DNA of 64,000 nt. Origin: Phellopilus nigrolimitatus (Eukaryota > Basidiomycota > Agaricomycetes > Hymenochaetales > Hymenochaetaceae). Shown here one piece after another: positions 23,701 to 38,037 of the stretch (the stretch's first letter is position 1; each line of letters begins with the position of its first letter). The notes under the pieces are model-generated. The model saw nothing but the letters and a program-made list of their open reading frames with translations, had not been told where the DNA came from and made no database searches. The stretch lies in NCBI GenBank assembly GCA_021029095.1, contig JAJOHG010000145.1, positions 1 to 64,000 on the forward strand, read 5' to 3'. A program made the position numbers and the translations under genes.

Positions 23701-26700
23701 GCGGAGGACATCGGTGAGGCGGAGCGAGGTGTGCCCTCATCGTACAACGGCGAAGGCGCCGGCCGGACTGTTTTCTCGAGGGACGCGGGGAAGTGCGACT
23801 CGCGGAGAACCTTCGTCGGCGATGTCAGCGACACAACCGAGAGCCGTTTTGGACTGCCGACAGTGGAGATGGTCATCTTCCTTCTCCGTTCCAGAAGTGT
23901 CTCGAACACAGGCCCGTGCTCGTCCGCTTCCGACTCGACGAGCGTGTCTGATGTGTGCGACGAGTGTGGGTCTGTAGACACGGGCGAAGGGTCGAGGGAC
24001 TGATCTCTAGAAGAATCCACAATACCCGGTTTGTTAGCAACAGTGGAAATTGGCGCAAGAGTCGGTCCGTCAAGCGACGTTGAAGCGGGTGAGGACGGTT
24101 CTCTGTCTGCACTTTGTTCAGACTCATCTCCCAGCAAGTAGTCGATGAAATCGTTGTTGCCAAAAGAAGACTCTGTCTCAGTCAGAGGATCTGGAAATGT
24201 AGTAGCTAATCCATGCGAAGGGGCCGAAGACATCGACGAAAGGAGATCGTTCGAACTCTCATGCTTTTTCGTAACCGGTAATGCAAACTCTTCTTTAGAG
24301 TCTCCCCTTCGGCTTGTCGACATTGAAGTTCGTTTCGCAGTTGTGTTTTGCAAGAAATGAGGCTGTGGCAGAGATTGTTCTAGCTCGGGAACTGCTTGAT
24401 CAGTCTGCGGAAGGTAGTCTGCTTTTCCGATGTTCGTAGCATGCGCCCGCTCGTGCTCGACGGCCAGTTCATTGTTTTCGACGACCGGTAGCAAAGAACC
24501 TTCTTCGAAGTTTTCCTCGGGTCTTGACAACATTGAGCTCCGATGCGCCGTTATGTGGGGCAGGAAATGAGGCGGCGGCGGCGATTGTTTTAGCTCAGGA
24601 GCTATTTGATCAGTCTGCGGAAGACCAGTCTGCGGAAGGGAGTCTGCTTTCCCGATGTTCGTAGCATGCGCCCGCTCGTGCTCGACGGCCAGTTCATTGT
24701 TTTCGACGACCGGTAGCAAAGAACCTTCTTCGAAGTTTTCCTCGGGTCTTGACAACATTGAGCTCCGATGCGCCGTTATGTGGGGCAGGAAATGAGGCGG
24801 CGGCGGCGATTGTTTTACCTCAGGAGCTACTTGATCAGTCTGCGGAAGGTAGTCTGCATTTCCGCTGTTCGTAGCATGTGCCCGCTCGATGGCCAGTTCA
24901 TTGGTTTCGACAACCGGTAGCAAAGAACCTTCTTTGAAGTTTTCCTCGGGTCTTGACAGTATTGAGCCTCGATTCGCCGTTATGTGGGGCAGGAAGTGAT
25001 GAGGCGGCGGCGATTGTTTTAGCTCAGGAGCTACTTGACCAGTCTGTGGATGAAGTCCCGCTTTTCCGATATCCGTGGCCAGATCACCCTCTTCGACGAC
25101 CGGTGATGTAAGGCCTTCTTCAAAACTTCTCTCAAAGCTCCTCGGGCTTGCTGCCATATGAGGCATGAAATGAGGCGGAGGCTTGGTTTCTAGCTCTGAT
25201 ACTGTTTGACCAGTCTGCGGAGGATGATCCGCATTTCCACTGTTCGTAGGCAGAGTTGAAGGCACAAACGAAGGTTCTTCCGGTACTGACTCTGCTAGAC
25301 TGCCACCAGGTCCCATGAACGAGGGCTGCGCTGGAGATCCTGTACCCGAACGACATTGCGGCTGTTCTTCCGCTGGCGAAATGATACTGACTTGCGAGAG
25401 CCTTTTGTTCGTCCCATCACTATTCTGCGTCAAGGATGGGGGGAGCGGCGGCAGGTCTTCCAGCTCAGAGCCCATCAGTTCGTCGGCACGCGGAGCATTT
25501 CGCGGTGTACGGAAGTAATCAGACATGGGCCTCTCCGTCTCATGCGGCGAGCCCAAGTCCTCCAAGTCCTCCAAGTCCTCCAAGTTCTCCATGGAAGACT
25601 CAGGCGTCTCGACGGAGTCGATGCTGTCGTCCGAGTAGAGTGTGTTCTCAGCTTCCTGAGAAGACCCCTCGCCCGAGCTCTCTTCCGTCGACGAATCGAG
25701 CGTCTCGAGGGACTCGACATCGTCGTCCGAATAGGGATTGCCCCGCGCCGCATTCGGCGTCGCGCTTGGAAGCGCACCGAAAATGGGGGAGACGGGCTCC
25801 CGAGTAGGGAAGATTAAGGGGGAAGAGAGTAGGTTCAGCGTCGACTGGCGGCGCGTACCGTGTGATTGCGACGGGTGCAAGGGGTCGTCGGGGTGGTGAA
25901 GGTGGTGCGGCTGTGGATGCGGATGCGGCTGTGGATGCGGATGTGGGTGTGAGTGCGGTTGCGAGTGCGAATGGAGCTCGACAGTGTTGTCTTCCAACAC
26001 TCTGCTTCCGGGACTGAGATGTTGGGTGACAATGGGTGAGGGAATGCGTGCACGGACGGACGGGGCGCGTCTTGGAGTGGATGTAGCTGGGCCAGCGTCC
26101 GATGATATAGAAACATTGCCAAAAGGGGGACTAAAAGAGCCTTCAGAGGAATAATTTAAAGGTGCCGACGCGTCCGGTTCTGTAGCTGTGGGCGACAGAT
26201 GTGCGTCGGGCACGTCGGGCATGCCGGGGGGTGGCAGGCCCTCTGCGCGTGCATCCGGGGTTGGGTTGTCGTATGGAAGAGACGACGAACCAAGTGACGA
26301 CGAGCTTGTCGCAGTCGATTCTCGAGAAGTGTCCAGCTCCTCTCCCGCGTCCTCCTCTTCAGACACCTCTTCGAGTATCTCCTCGTCGGGACCGATGACA
26401 TCCGCCAACGCGCTCAGAAGGCCTGAGAGGCGCGGGGAGCGCGGTGGTGATATGACAGAGCGCCGGCGCCGCTCGGACGAGCTCCGCCGCAGCGACGTAT
26501 CCATGCAATTCTTCGTCTCCAGCGCGGCGCCCGCGCACCCTGCGCTATCCGGGAGCGCGAGGTCCGCGCGGAACGTCGTGGGCTCATTGTTGACCTTCAC
26601 GCTGTGGATGAAGTTGCACGCGTCCGAAAAGAGGCAGCGTCCTTGGGAGTAAAATGGGCAGGGTCGGGCTGGCCGTCGTGTTTTCGTCAGCAGGGCCACT

Positions 26701-26762
26701 TCGCGGCTCGAAGGCGGGGGCTACGCACTTTTCCGTTTCCAGTGGGGGGCAGGCGCTGCCAT
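20770..26762 (-). CDS. CCCH zinc finger - disordered linker - ankyrin-like - AAA+ (ClpB/SKD3-like) fusion protein
   Basis: Eleven exons from ATG at 26762 to the stop at 20770 give 1,780 aa, in phase at every junction: 26762-26729, 26668-23637, 23549-23166, 23094-23019, 22958-22891, 22827-21738, 21667-21570, 21508-21437, 21375-21315, 21253-21060, 21003-20770. Residues 10-35 are a C3H1 finger (CPFYSQGRCLFSDACNFIH; C-x7-C-x5-C-x3-H), usually RNA-binding. About 1,000 disordered residues follow, with acidic, His-rich and tandemly repeated blocks. Residues about 1340-1415 look like ankyrin repeats (VKTLLAFGADPSAL). The AAA+ part has Walker A GPSGHGKS (about 1550) and Walker B VVVLDEID (D1618, E1619), then a ClpB-type C-terminal lid. 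Ankyrin plus one AAA+ resembles SKD3/CLPB disaggregases, but no targeting peptide is seen. The weakest junction is 23637/23549; a second gene starting at the ATG at 23480 is the alternative. Confidence 0.7.
24353..25160 (-). repeat. Tandem coding repeats of about 200-230 nt in the linker of the fusion gene
   Basis: About four copies of a 65-77 residue unit. Two stretches (about 24427-24567 and 24655-24797) are almost identical over about 140 nt, while outer copies have drifted. Each unit carries LPQTDQ, PPPPHFLPHITA, SSMLSRPEENFEEGSLLPVV and AVEHERAHATN. The near-identity points to recent duplication or gene conversion, and unit number may differ between strains. Confidence 0.9.
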
Positions 26763-27083
26763 AGATCAGCTATGCATCAGAGGCAGGTGTTGTCGACGTC
26801 GGTGATGGCGACGAAGAGGATGGAAAGCGAAGCGAAGGAGGAGGCACGATCTCGGCTGATTTGGCGTTGTGGTGAGGTAAAGTTTCCTGAAAGGCGCCCG
26901 GTTAGACTCGGGAAGCAAATCCCTTTGGGACGACCGTGGGACTAATCATGATTGGCGTTAGAGACCCTGCCGTGGGTCCCTGTTGACGCATCCTCTTTGC
27001 ACCCTGAAGGACAAATCCATTGCTAAATAACTAAGAACATGATGCTAAGAAAGTCCCAATGTAGAAAATGTACAATTCTCTTC
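26763..27083. other. Short intergenic region
   Basis: This region holds the promoter of the fusion gene and the end of the F-box gene transcript; both genes run on the minus strand. No gene or clear motif was seen. Confidence 0.5.
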
Positions 27084-29157
27084 TTAAAGTTGAATGAACG
27101 ATGTATCAATGCCATGAGACAAGTCCCAAATACAAATTTTCTGGAAAAAATGAAAAAAGGTAAGTATTACAGTACATGTATCTGGAAAGGCGCAGCTGCT
27201 GACCTGGTCTTCACCACACGAAACTATCTTGGTGCAGTCAAAGCCGACGCAGAAGATACGGCCTTCGTGCCTGCCGCTGAGATCAGCAACCAAACTGCCT
27301 GTCTCACGGTCCCAGACCTAGTCCCAGCATATTCAGCACTGAGCTTCATTCACAAGGGTGAGTTAACAATTACCTTTATAGATTGGTCGTAGCTCCCGCT
27401 GAGCACAAAATCGGGACCGAGCGCGACACTTCTGACAAGATCGTGGTGCGTCTCACTGACGGTCACGCTCGCCCGCCTACTCAGCGGGCCTACATAACGC
27501 CTCTCCCCGCCCTGCCCAAACACACTCCCGCATGCCTCGCATATCGCACAATCCCCACCAGCCTCGCGTCCCATCCCACGACCGGGTAGTGGGTCATGGA
27601 ATTCCGGCGCCGTGCTCCACCCGCGGCGCTTCTCGATGTCAAACAGCCGTATGTGCTTGTCCGACGAGCCCGACAACACGAGCGGGGGCGCAACGTCGAT
27701 CGCTGCAATTCCCCGCGCGTGGTGCGCCTCGAACGTGCGCAGCAACATTCCCGTATCTGCGTCCCACACGCGCAGTGACTTGTCCCCCGACGCGGAGACA
27801 ACCAAAGAGCCCGAGAGCGAGATGGCGTTGACGGCAGCGCGGTGCGTACCGAGGATAGAGCCATTGCTGAGGATTGGCTGAGACGGGTCAGAAGAGTTTC
27901 TAAACTTGTATATTCGGACGGTTCGGTCCTTGGAACAAGAGACAAGATGCTGCGAGTCGAAGCGTACGCAGAGCACGCTATCCAGATGATCCGAAATCGA
28001 CCGCACGAGTGAACCGTCCCGGATGTCCCACACGCAAACGCGGAAGTCGCTTCCTCCACTAGCGAGGTAATTGCCGTGGGCGCACAGACTCAGCACACTC
28101 TCGGTGTGCATGCCCTTAAACACGCGTTCTACGCTCCCGGTAGATAGGTCCCACTCCCGCACCGTCTTGTCCTTGCTCCCCGTGAAGAGCACCTGCCGGC
28201 CATCTTCTGGATATGTATATAGCTGCAAGCAATAAATAATAGACGTGTGTGCGTTCGGCGTCCCTCGCGTCTGCAGCGTGGAAAATCGGAACGAGTTGTG
28301 CACGAGGCGGTTCTTGAGCAGCACATGCGTCTGGTGGAGAAGCTTGTAGTCTGGCTTGGGGGGATCCACCGAGGCCAACGCCGAGGGTGCCGAATGTCTG
28401 AAATAAAACGGTCGGAACTTCGACTCCGTGTGCGTCCCCGGCTCCGGAGACGGCTGCCGCTGACGCCGGGTGCTCGTCCCGCGCGCGTGTTGGTTAATCC
28501 GTGGCGTCGCTGGTAACCCTCTCACCGCGGGCGCGTGCTGCTCGTCGTGGTGGTACGTCACTTGCTGATTATGGCTCGGGCTCAGGGTGTGGTCCGAGTC
28601 GGGCTCCTCATCGTCGCCCATGCCCTCATCATCGAAGTCATCTTCGCCGTCGCTGCCTGCGAAGAGTGGTATGGGCGAGTGTGGGACACGTGGCCAACGC
28701 CAGACCCATCCACGTTGGGCGCAGAGTCCCTTCCAGAGCGAGTTGTCGTCTGCAAGAACGTGCCACTTGTGGCTCACGAGTGCACATTTCAGCAGCGTCT
28801 GCCATTTGAGGAACGAGAAGACGTGGAGCGCGAGCTCAGAGGGAAGGGTCTACGACATTTGGTCGAGCAATCAGTACCGTGGCGACCAGAGAGCACAGAA
28901 ACGTGCACTCACGCCAACGATGTCCATCTGCACGCAAGGGGCAATTCGTCTATGCACGCGCGCGATTTGGGCGCGCGGCAAGGACTCGAGGAGCTTGTAC
29001 ACAAGTTCTGCAGTCCGGTATACACGATCAACGATCAGCGACAGTCTCTGCCAACACACACACGCTCCGCGCACACACCTTCACGTTCCTGCAACGGCAG
29101 GTGGTCGAGCACGAATGGTGCTTCATCGTCAATATAGCCCTCGTCTGAGAGCCTCAT
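27084..29157 (-). CDS. F-box/WD40 protein, Cdc4/Met30-like SCF substrate receptor
   Basis: Five exons (29157-29079, 29007-28913, 28849-27374, 27317-27204, 27140-27084) encode 606 aa. The N-terminus has the helical stretch ELVYKLLESLPRAQIARVH typical of this group, followed by an F-box (LPSELALHVFSFL, then VSHKWHVLADDNSLWKGLC) that should bind Skp1. An acidic insert (DGEDDFDDEGMGDDEE) leads to about seven or eight WD40 blades: VLFTGSKDKTVREWD, YLASGGSDFRVCVWDIRDG, LVSASGDKSLRVWDADTG, FVLSGSYDQSIKVWD. Such proteins choose phosphorylated substrates for SCF ubiquitin ligases. The first intron is the least certain; the chosen pair preserves phase and the conserved helix. Whether it is the Cdc4 or Met30 orthologue cannot be decided by eye. 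Confidence 0.85.
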
Positions 29158-29779
29158 GCCTGGAAGGTGTGCAGTGAGGTGGGTGGGCGGTCGCTTTTGA
29201 GAGCGCCGGACAGGATGGAGAGCTTGTATTCTTTTTCATTGACGCGTTTGGATGGCTGATCCGAAATGCTAGCCCAGTGAACGGTCGCCATGCCACGAAG
29301 TCCTCCATTGCCATTGGCCAACTGTAATCAGAGTTCATTGGTCGTCTCTTCTGGCCTATCACCAGTAGTCGGCTCAGCACCTTCAATTCAAAGTCATAGT
29401 TCTACCGCATCACATCCAGTAGAAATTATAGCAAAAAAAGTACAAAGCAAGCGAAAAATCGGCGGAAGAGCTTAAAGCAATGCGTTGCGCGAGGGGGTAT
29501 ATGTGGCATAAGAATAAATTTGCTGGAAGAAGAAAGAAAGAAAGTCCGCAAAATGCCAAACGAACACATCTCGCTGTATTAATGTAACTAACGTGTCTCC
29601 CACTTGACAAGACATAAGCGAGAAAAGGAGATATCGCAAAGAGTTCACTCTGACAGGCGGGTATCCAGAAGAGCTAAGTAATCACAGAAGGGCAATGAAG
29701 GGCGAGCGCTGAGAACACTGCATCACCTGTCCTTTAGCGACCTTCATCACACTAGGTAAATAAGGGAAAAGGACATACT
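29158..29779. other. Intergenic region between F-box gene and membrane SH3 gene
   Basis: It should contain the F-box gene promoter and the 3' UTR of the SH3 gene. No ORF, repeat or RNA could be supported. Confidence 0.5.
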
Positions 29780-31000
29780 TTAATAATGGGGCTGTTGAGT
29801 GGACAAACTGCTCATCCGCTTCATGTTCCGCCAGTCGCTGCCGCTCTCCTGCTGTCCGTACCCGACGGAAAGCGGTGCGGCCTGTGCCGCACTTCGGTCC
29901 AGACATTCAACCGGGACAACGCCCTGCTCCCCACGAGCGTTCGCGCAAAGCGCCCACCCATCATCGTACGCATTCACTACCTGCACGATCTCGCCTGTCG
30001 TGATCGACAGTTCGTCCGGGAGCGTAGGGATGTACACCACGCGCACAACAGCCGTCTCCACTGCCGCCGAGCTCGGGCGGGATGCACCCCAGCCCATAGA
30101 CGCACCTGATGCCGGGCGAGAGCTTGCCATGCCAGCAGCTGCGGGGCCGAGCGTAGCCGGTGCGGCATCCATTATCGGGTTGTTGTAGCTCACCGGCGGC
30201 GGAGTAACGTAATACGTGCTCATCGGGGCGGGCGGGTTTGGCGAGACCGGGCGCGGCGGAGCCCACACCGGTGTCCTTGGTTGGGCACTCAAGTATCCCG
30301 GTGAAGACACCTTCTCCGGGACCACAGGCGGCGGTGCATCGAGTACAGAGGCATCGGTGAACTTGTCGCTGATCTCCGGATACGCGCCGGCGCCCCATGT
30401 GTTTCGCTTGCGCTTGCGCCGCTGGATGAACGTCTTGCGAACCGCGAAGATGAGGAGCGCGAGCCCTGCGAAGACGCACGCTGCAACGATGCCGCCGGTT
30501 GCTGCAGGTGTCAGACCGCTGCTGGACGAGGACGAGGATGACGTAGCGCTCGCAACACTCGCGCTGGAAGTAAGCGACGATGCGGTCACCGTGCTGACCG
30601 CTGACGTCGTGTTCGAGACAGCGGTTGAGCTCGACGTCGTCGTCGGCGTTGACGAGGTGCTAGACGCCTGAGATGTGGTGGATGTAGCCGACGAAGACGT
30701 GCTGGACGTCAACTGCCCAAGCGACGTAAGCTGGAGAAGCGGATTGGCTATCGACGACGTCGTAGAACTCGACGTCGAAGTCGCTGACGAAGTCGTCGTC
30801 GTAGCGTCTGTGGCCTTCGTTGTCGCCGATGTCGACGCCGAAGTTGTCGAGTCCGTCTTCGTCGTAGCTGACGCTGCCGTAGTTGACGCTGCCGTCGCTG
30901 TCGTCGCTGTCGTCGCCGTCGTCGCCGTCGTCGCCACCTCCGCACGGCGCAACTCCTGATGGCGCGCGTGCGCGACCTTAATCTTATGGAAGTCGTGCAT
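29780..31000 (-). CDS. Single-pass membrane protein with C-terminal SH3 domain (A)
   Basis: A single intronless frame of 406 aa. Residues about 20-165 are almost only Thr, Ser and Ala, with ATT repeats coded by GTC/GCC-type triplets, and are likely heavily O-mannosylated outside the cell. One transmembrane segment follows (GGIVAACVFAGLALLIFAV) with a basic stop-transfer KTFIQRRKRKR. The cytoplasmic part is Pro-rich (PRTPVWAPPRPVSPNPP) and ends in an SH3 domain near residues 325-378 (VVYIPTLPDELSITTGE, DDGWALC, GVVPVECL). The layout resembles fungal Fus1-like or wall-sensor proteins that link the cell surface to polarity or MAPK modules. No clear N-terminal signal peptide is visible, so the transmembrane segment may act as signal anchor. 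Ligands are unknown. Confidence 0.85.
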   Translation of the reverse strand: MHDFHKIKVAHARHQELRRAEVATTATTATTATTATAASTTAASATTKTDSTTSASTSATTKATDATTTTSSATSTSSSTTSSIANPLLQLTSLGQLTSSTSSSATSTTSQASSTSSTPTTTSSSTAVSNTTSAVSTVTASSLTSSASVASATSSSSSSSSGLTPAATGGIVAACVFAGLALLIFAVRKTFIQRRKRKRNTWGAGAYPEISDKFTDASVLDAPPPVVPEKVSSPGYLSAQPRTPVWAPPRPVSPNPPAPMSTYYVTPPPVSYNNPIMDAAPATLGPAAAGMASSRPASGASMGWGASRPSSAAVETAVVRVVYIPTLPDELSITTGEIVQVVNAYDDGWALCANARGEQGVVPVECLDRSAAQAAPLSVGYGQQESGSDWRNMKRMSSLSTQQPHY

Positions 31001-31436
31001 TACTTGTGCTGAGCTTGGTTATCTTGACTAGCAGGTAACCTCTGAATTGACGTGGACGAGTCGCCGAAGGCTGGGTTGGCTTGGGTTGGTTACGAGCTCG
31101 GAGAGCGAGTGATGGAAGGTTAAAAAGAGCGTGAAAGCGTGTAAAGAACGGAATGCCGACGCCAAAGGCAGTCGACGGTGTTTTAATGTATGTTGTCGAG
31201 GATGTGCTAGTGCTGAGGCAAGAGGATCGAGGAAAGCAAGGGCGATGAAGAAATGGAGAAGCGAGTTCAGTGGAGGGCAGCCGATGCCAGCTATTTCCTA
31301 TCCGGGACTAACTCCTTACCGGTCCTAAACCCTAGTTACGAAAAAACAAATACATTATTCCTTTTTCTTTCCAGAGAAAACAGGATATAAGTAGCATACA
31401 CGAGCCATCTACGTAAATTCGATCTGCTGTAAACTA
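31001..31436. other. Intergenic region
   Basis: Upstream region of membrane SH3 protein A and downstream region of the SNF2 gene, both on the minus strand. No supported gene. Confidence 0.5.
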
Positions 31437-36165
<4,729 letters not shown>

Positions 36166-36387
36166 TGATGGTCACTGGGAGAGCATAAGTAGGCGTCCAG
36201 CGCCTGTTTATATCCTAGGATGGGCTGAAGGTTTGGCTGTAGGCGAGGCGATGCTCGGAAGGCGGCTGCTTACTAAAAATAGAGGCGCTGATCTCGGAGT
36301 AAAATACCACGTGATCTCCTGCTCACCGTGTCAATCGGCGTGCTCGACTCTTCCTCACCGTTCTTTCGCATATTCGTCGTCATAAGA
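36166..36387. promoter_or_regulatory. Shared divergent promoter region, SNF2 gene / PAM17
   Basis: Only 222 bp separate the two start codons of divergent genes, so both promoters must lie here. No TATA box or known site could be identified with confidence. Confidence 0.5.
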
Positions 36388-37342
36388 ATGTCGTCCACAC
36401 CGTGTCTCAGGCTTTTTGGTCAATCCGCCCGCCGACCAGTCCTCAAGCCAAAGTTCTTCGCTGCCCGTCGATGCAATTCGTCTCAAGTTCAAGCACAATC
36501 CCTGCCCGAGAAAAACCCACTCGCCTGGCAGGAGTACCTTACCATCCGCGGACGTAAGCGTAAATGGGAGTTGGTCAGTCATAGTTCCTCTTTCAGACGT
36601 CCAATCCAAAAAAAGAGAATAGCGACTGACGGAGCGATGTCGGCGTGTATCTCTGACAGGCTGCGACGATCCCGAGTATCCTCATCGGTTTCGGTGCAGG
36701 AGCAGCGTACTTCGGCGCACAAGAGATAGACGGGTCTAAACCAATTTTTGTGTGACATTTCTTAACTTTTCGCTATTGGTTCTTCAGCTCATCAATGTCA
36801 TGTGAAGGGCTTTGACCCTTTGTTTGTCTATGGCTTCGCGACGCTTGCATGCGGAGGTGCGTTTGTATCCACTCGTCCTCCAGTGTTTTCCTGATCCTCG
36901 CAACTCTTCACAGGTGCGGGTTACCTCGTAGGCCCCATCATCGGTTCCTCGATATGGCGCCTCACGCACCGGCGTAGTGTTGCCCTCATTGAGGCGCGCG
37001 ACCGTCAATTTCATCAGCACATCGTTAAAAACCGTGTCGACCCCACTGCCCAGAGCGCGACGAACCCCGTGCCCGACTTCTATGGTGCGTCACGACTCTG
37101 CTATGTGCACCTTCTTTTTTACGCTTCGTCCTTCTGTCTCTTCCGATTATTTCCCCTTACATTTTCTCATATTCTCGTCTCGTATCTTACCCTTCGTCGT
37201 TGTAAATACTCAACTGACTAAATCTATCTACCCGACAATTACAGGTGAGAAGATTGGTTCTCTGCACCAGTACCGCCAGTGGTTGCGCGACCAGTCACGG
37301 TATAAGCGCAAGGCGAAGTGGCTCGAGGACGAGAACCGCTAA
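36388..37342 (+). CDS. PAM17: PAM17, subunit of the mitochondrial presequence translocase-associated motor
   Basis: Five exons (36388-36573, 36660-36749, 36808-36856, 36914-37084, 37245-37342) encode 197 aa. Pam17 is a mitochondrial inner-membrane protein that helps organise the TIM23-associated import motor with Pam16/Pam18 and Hsp70. A basic, Arg-rich presequence (LFGQSARRPVLKPKFFAARR) comes first, then the family block LAWQEYLTIRGRKRKWEL, two hydrophobic segments (ATIPSILIGFGAGAAYFGA and FVYGFATLACGGAGYLVGP) and the conserved tail GEKIGSLHQYRQWLRDQ. Length and layout fit the family. All phases agree, so the splice model is secure. Confidence 0.93.
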
Positions 37343-38037
37343 AGGTTCGATCGCCTGGGACCTTTGTTCAGGTTTCATCAGCACAGTTGTTGCGCCACTC
37401 TGCATTCGTTGCCCTGCATTTTATCTAGAATCTAACCTTTCACCTTGGAGAGCCTAGAAACTCACCAGCTTTTAGTCCTATCGGCCTCTGTATGTGCTCG
37501 TCCACCCGCTGATAACTAACCAAAAAACGCTACTCAGTTGACTGTTCTCCTTGCTTTTCATCTTATTATCGTATATACAGCTACAGCTGCAGCTATCGCA
37601 CATTTGCACACTCGTGATATATACAGGCGCCTACCAGACTACACACCTACACAATTCACAAACACATTTCAGCACCATACTTTAGAGCAGATGATGGTCT
37701 GGATGTCGGACTGTCCAAGGCTATATCGAAGGCACCGACTTGCGGAAGCTACTACTTAAGTTAAAAGGCAGCGCTCGCGCTGAGGAAGGACGAGGATCTT
37801 AAACATACTGCGCAGAGACGTCACCATCCAGTGCTCGCACCCGTAACCTGTAATAGGCTAGGGAGGGTATATGAACTAGGAGCTTGTATGAGAGAAGGAG
37901 GGAACGCGTGAGCAGTAAATTAAGAATAAGTTAGAGGTGAACAGAAATATGAAAACAGGGAACGTCAGTGCGAATGAACAAAACTAATGGCGTCAAAGAA
38001 AGAAAGGAAGAAAACGAGTGTAAAATAGATCTCGAAG
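37343..38037. other. Convergent intergenic region
   Basis: 3' regions of PAM17 and membrane SH3 protein B. No gene, RNA or notable repeat was seen. Confidence 0.5.
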
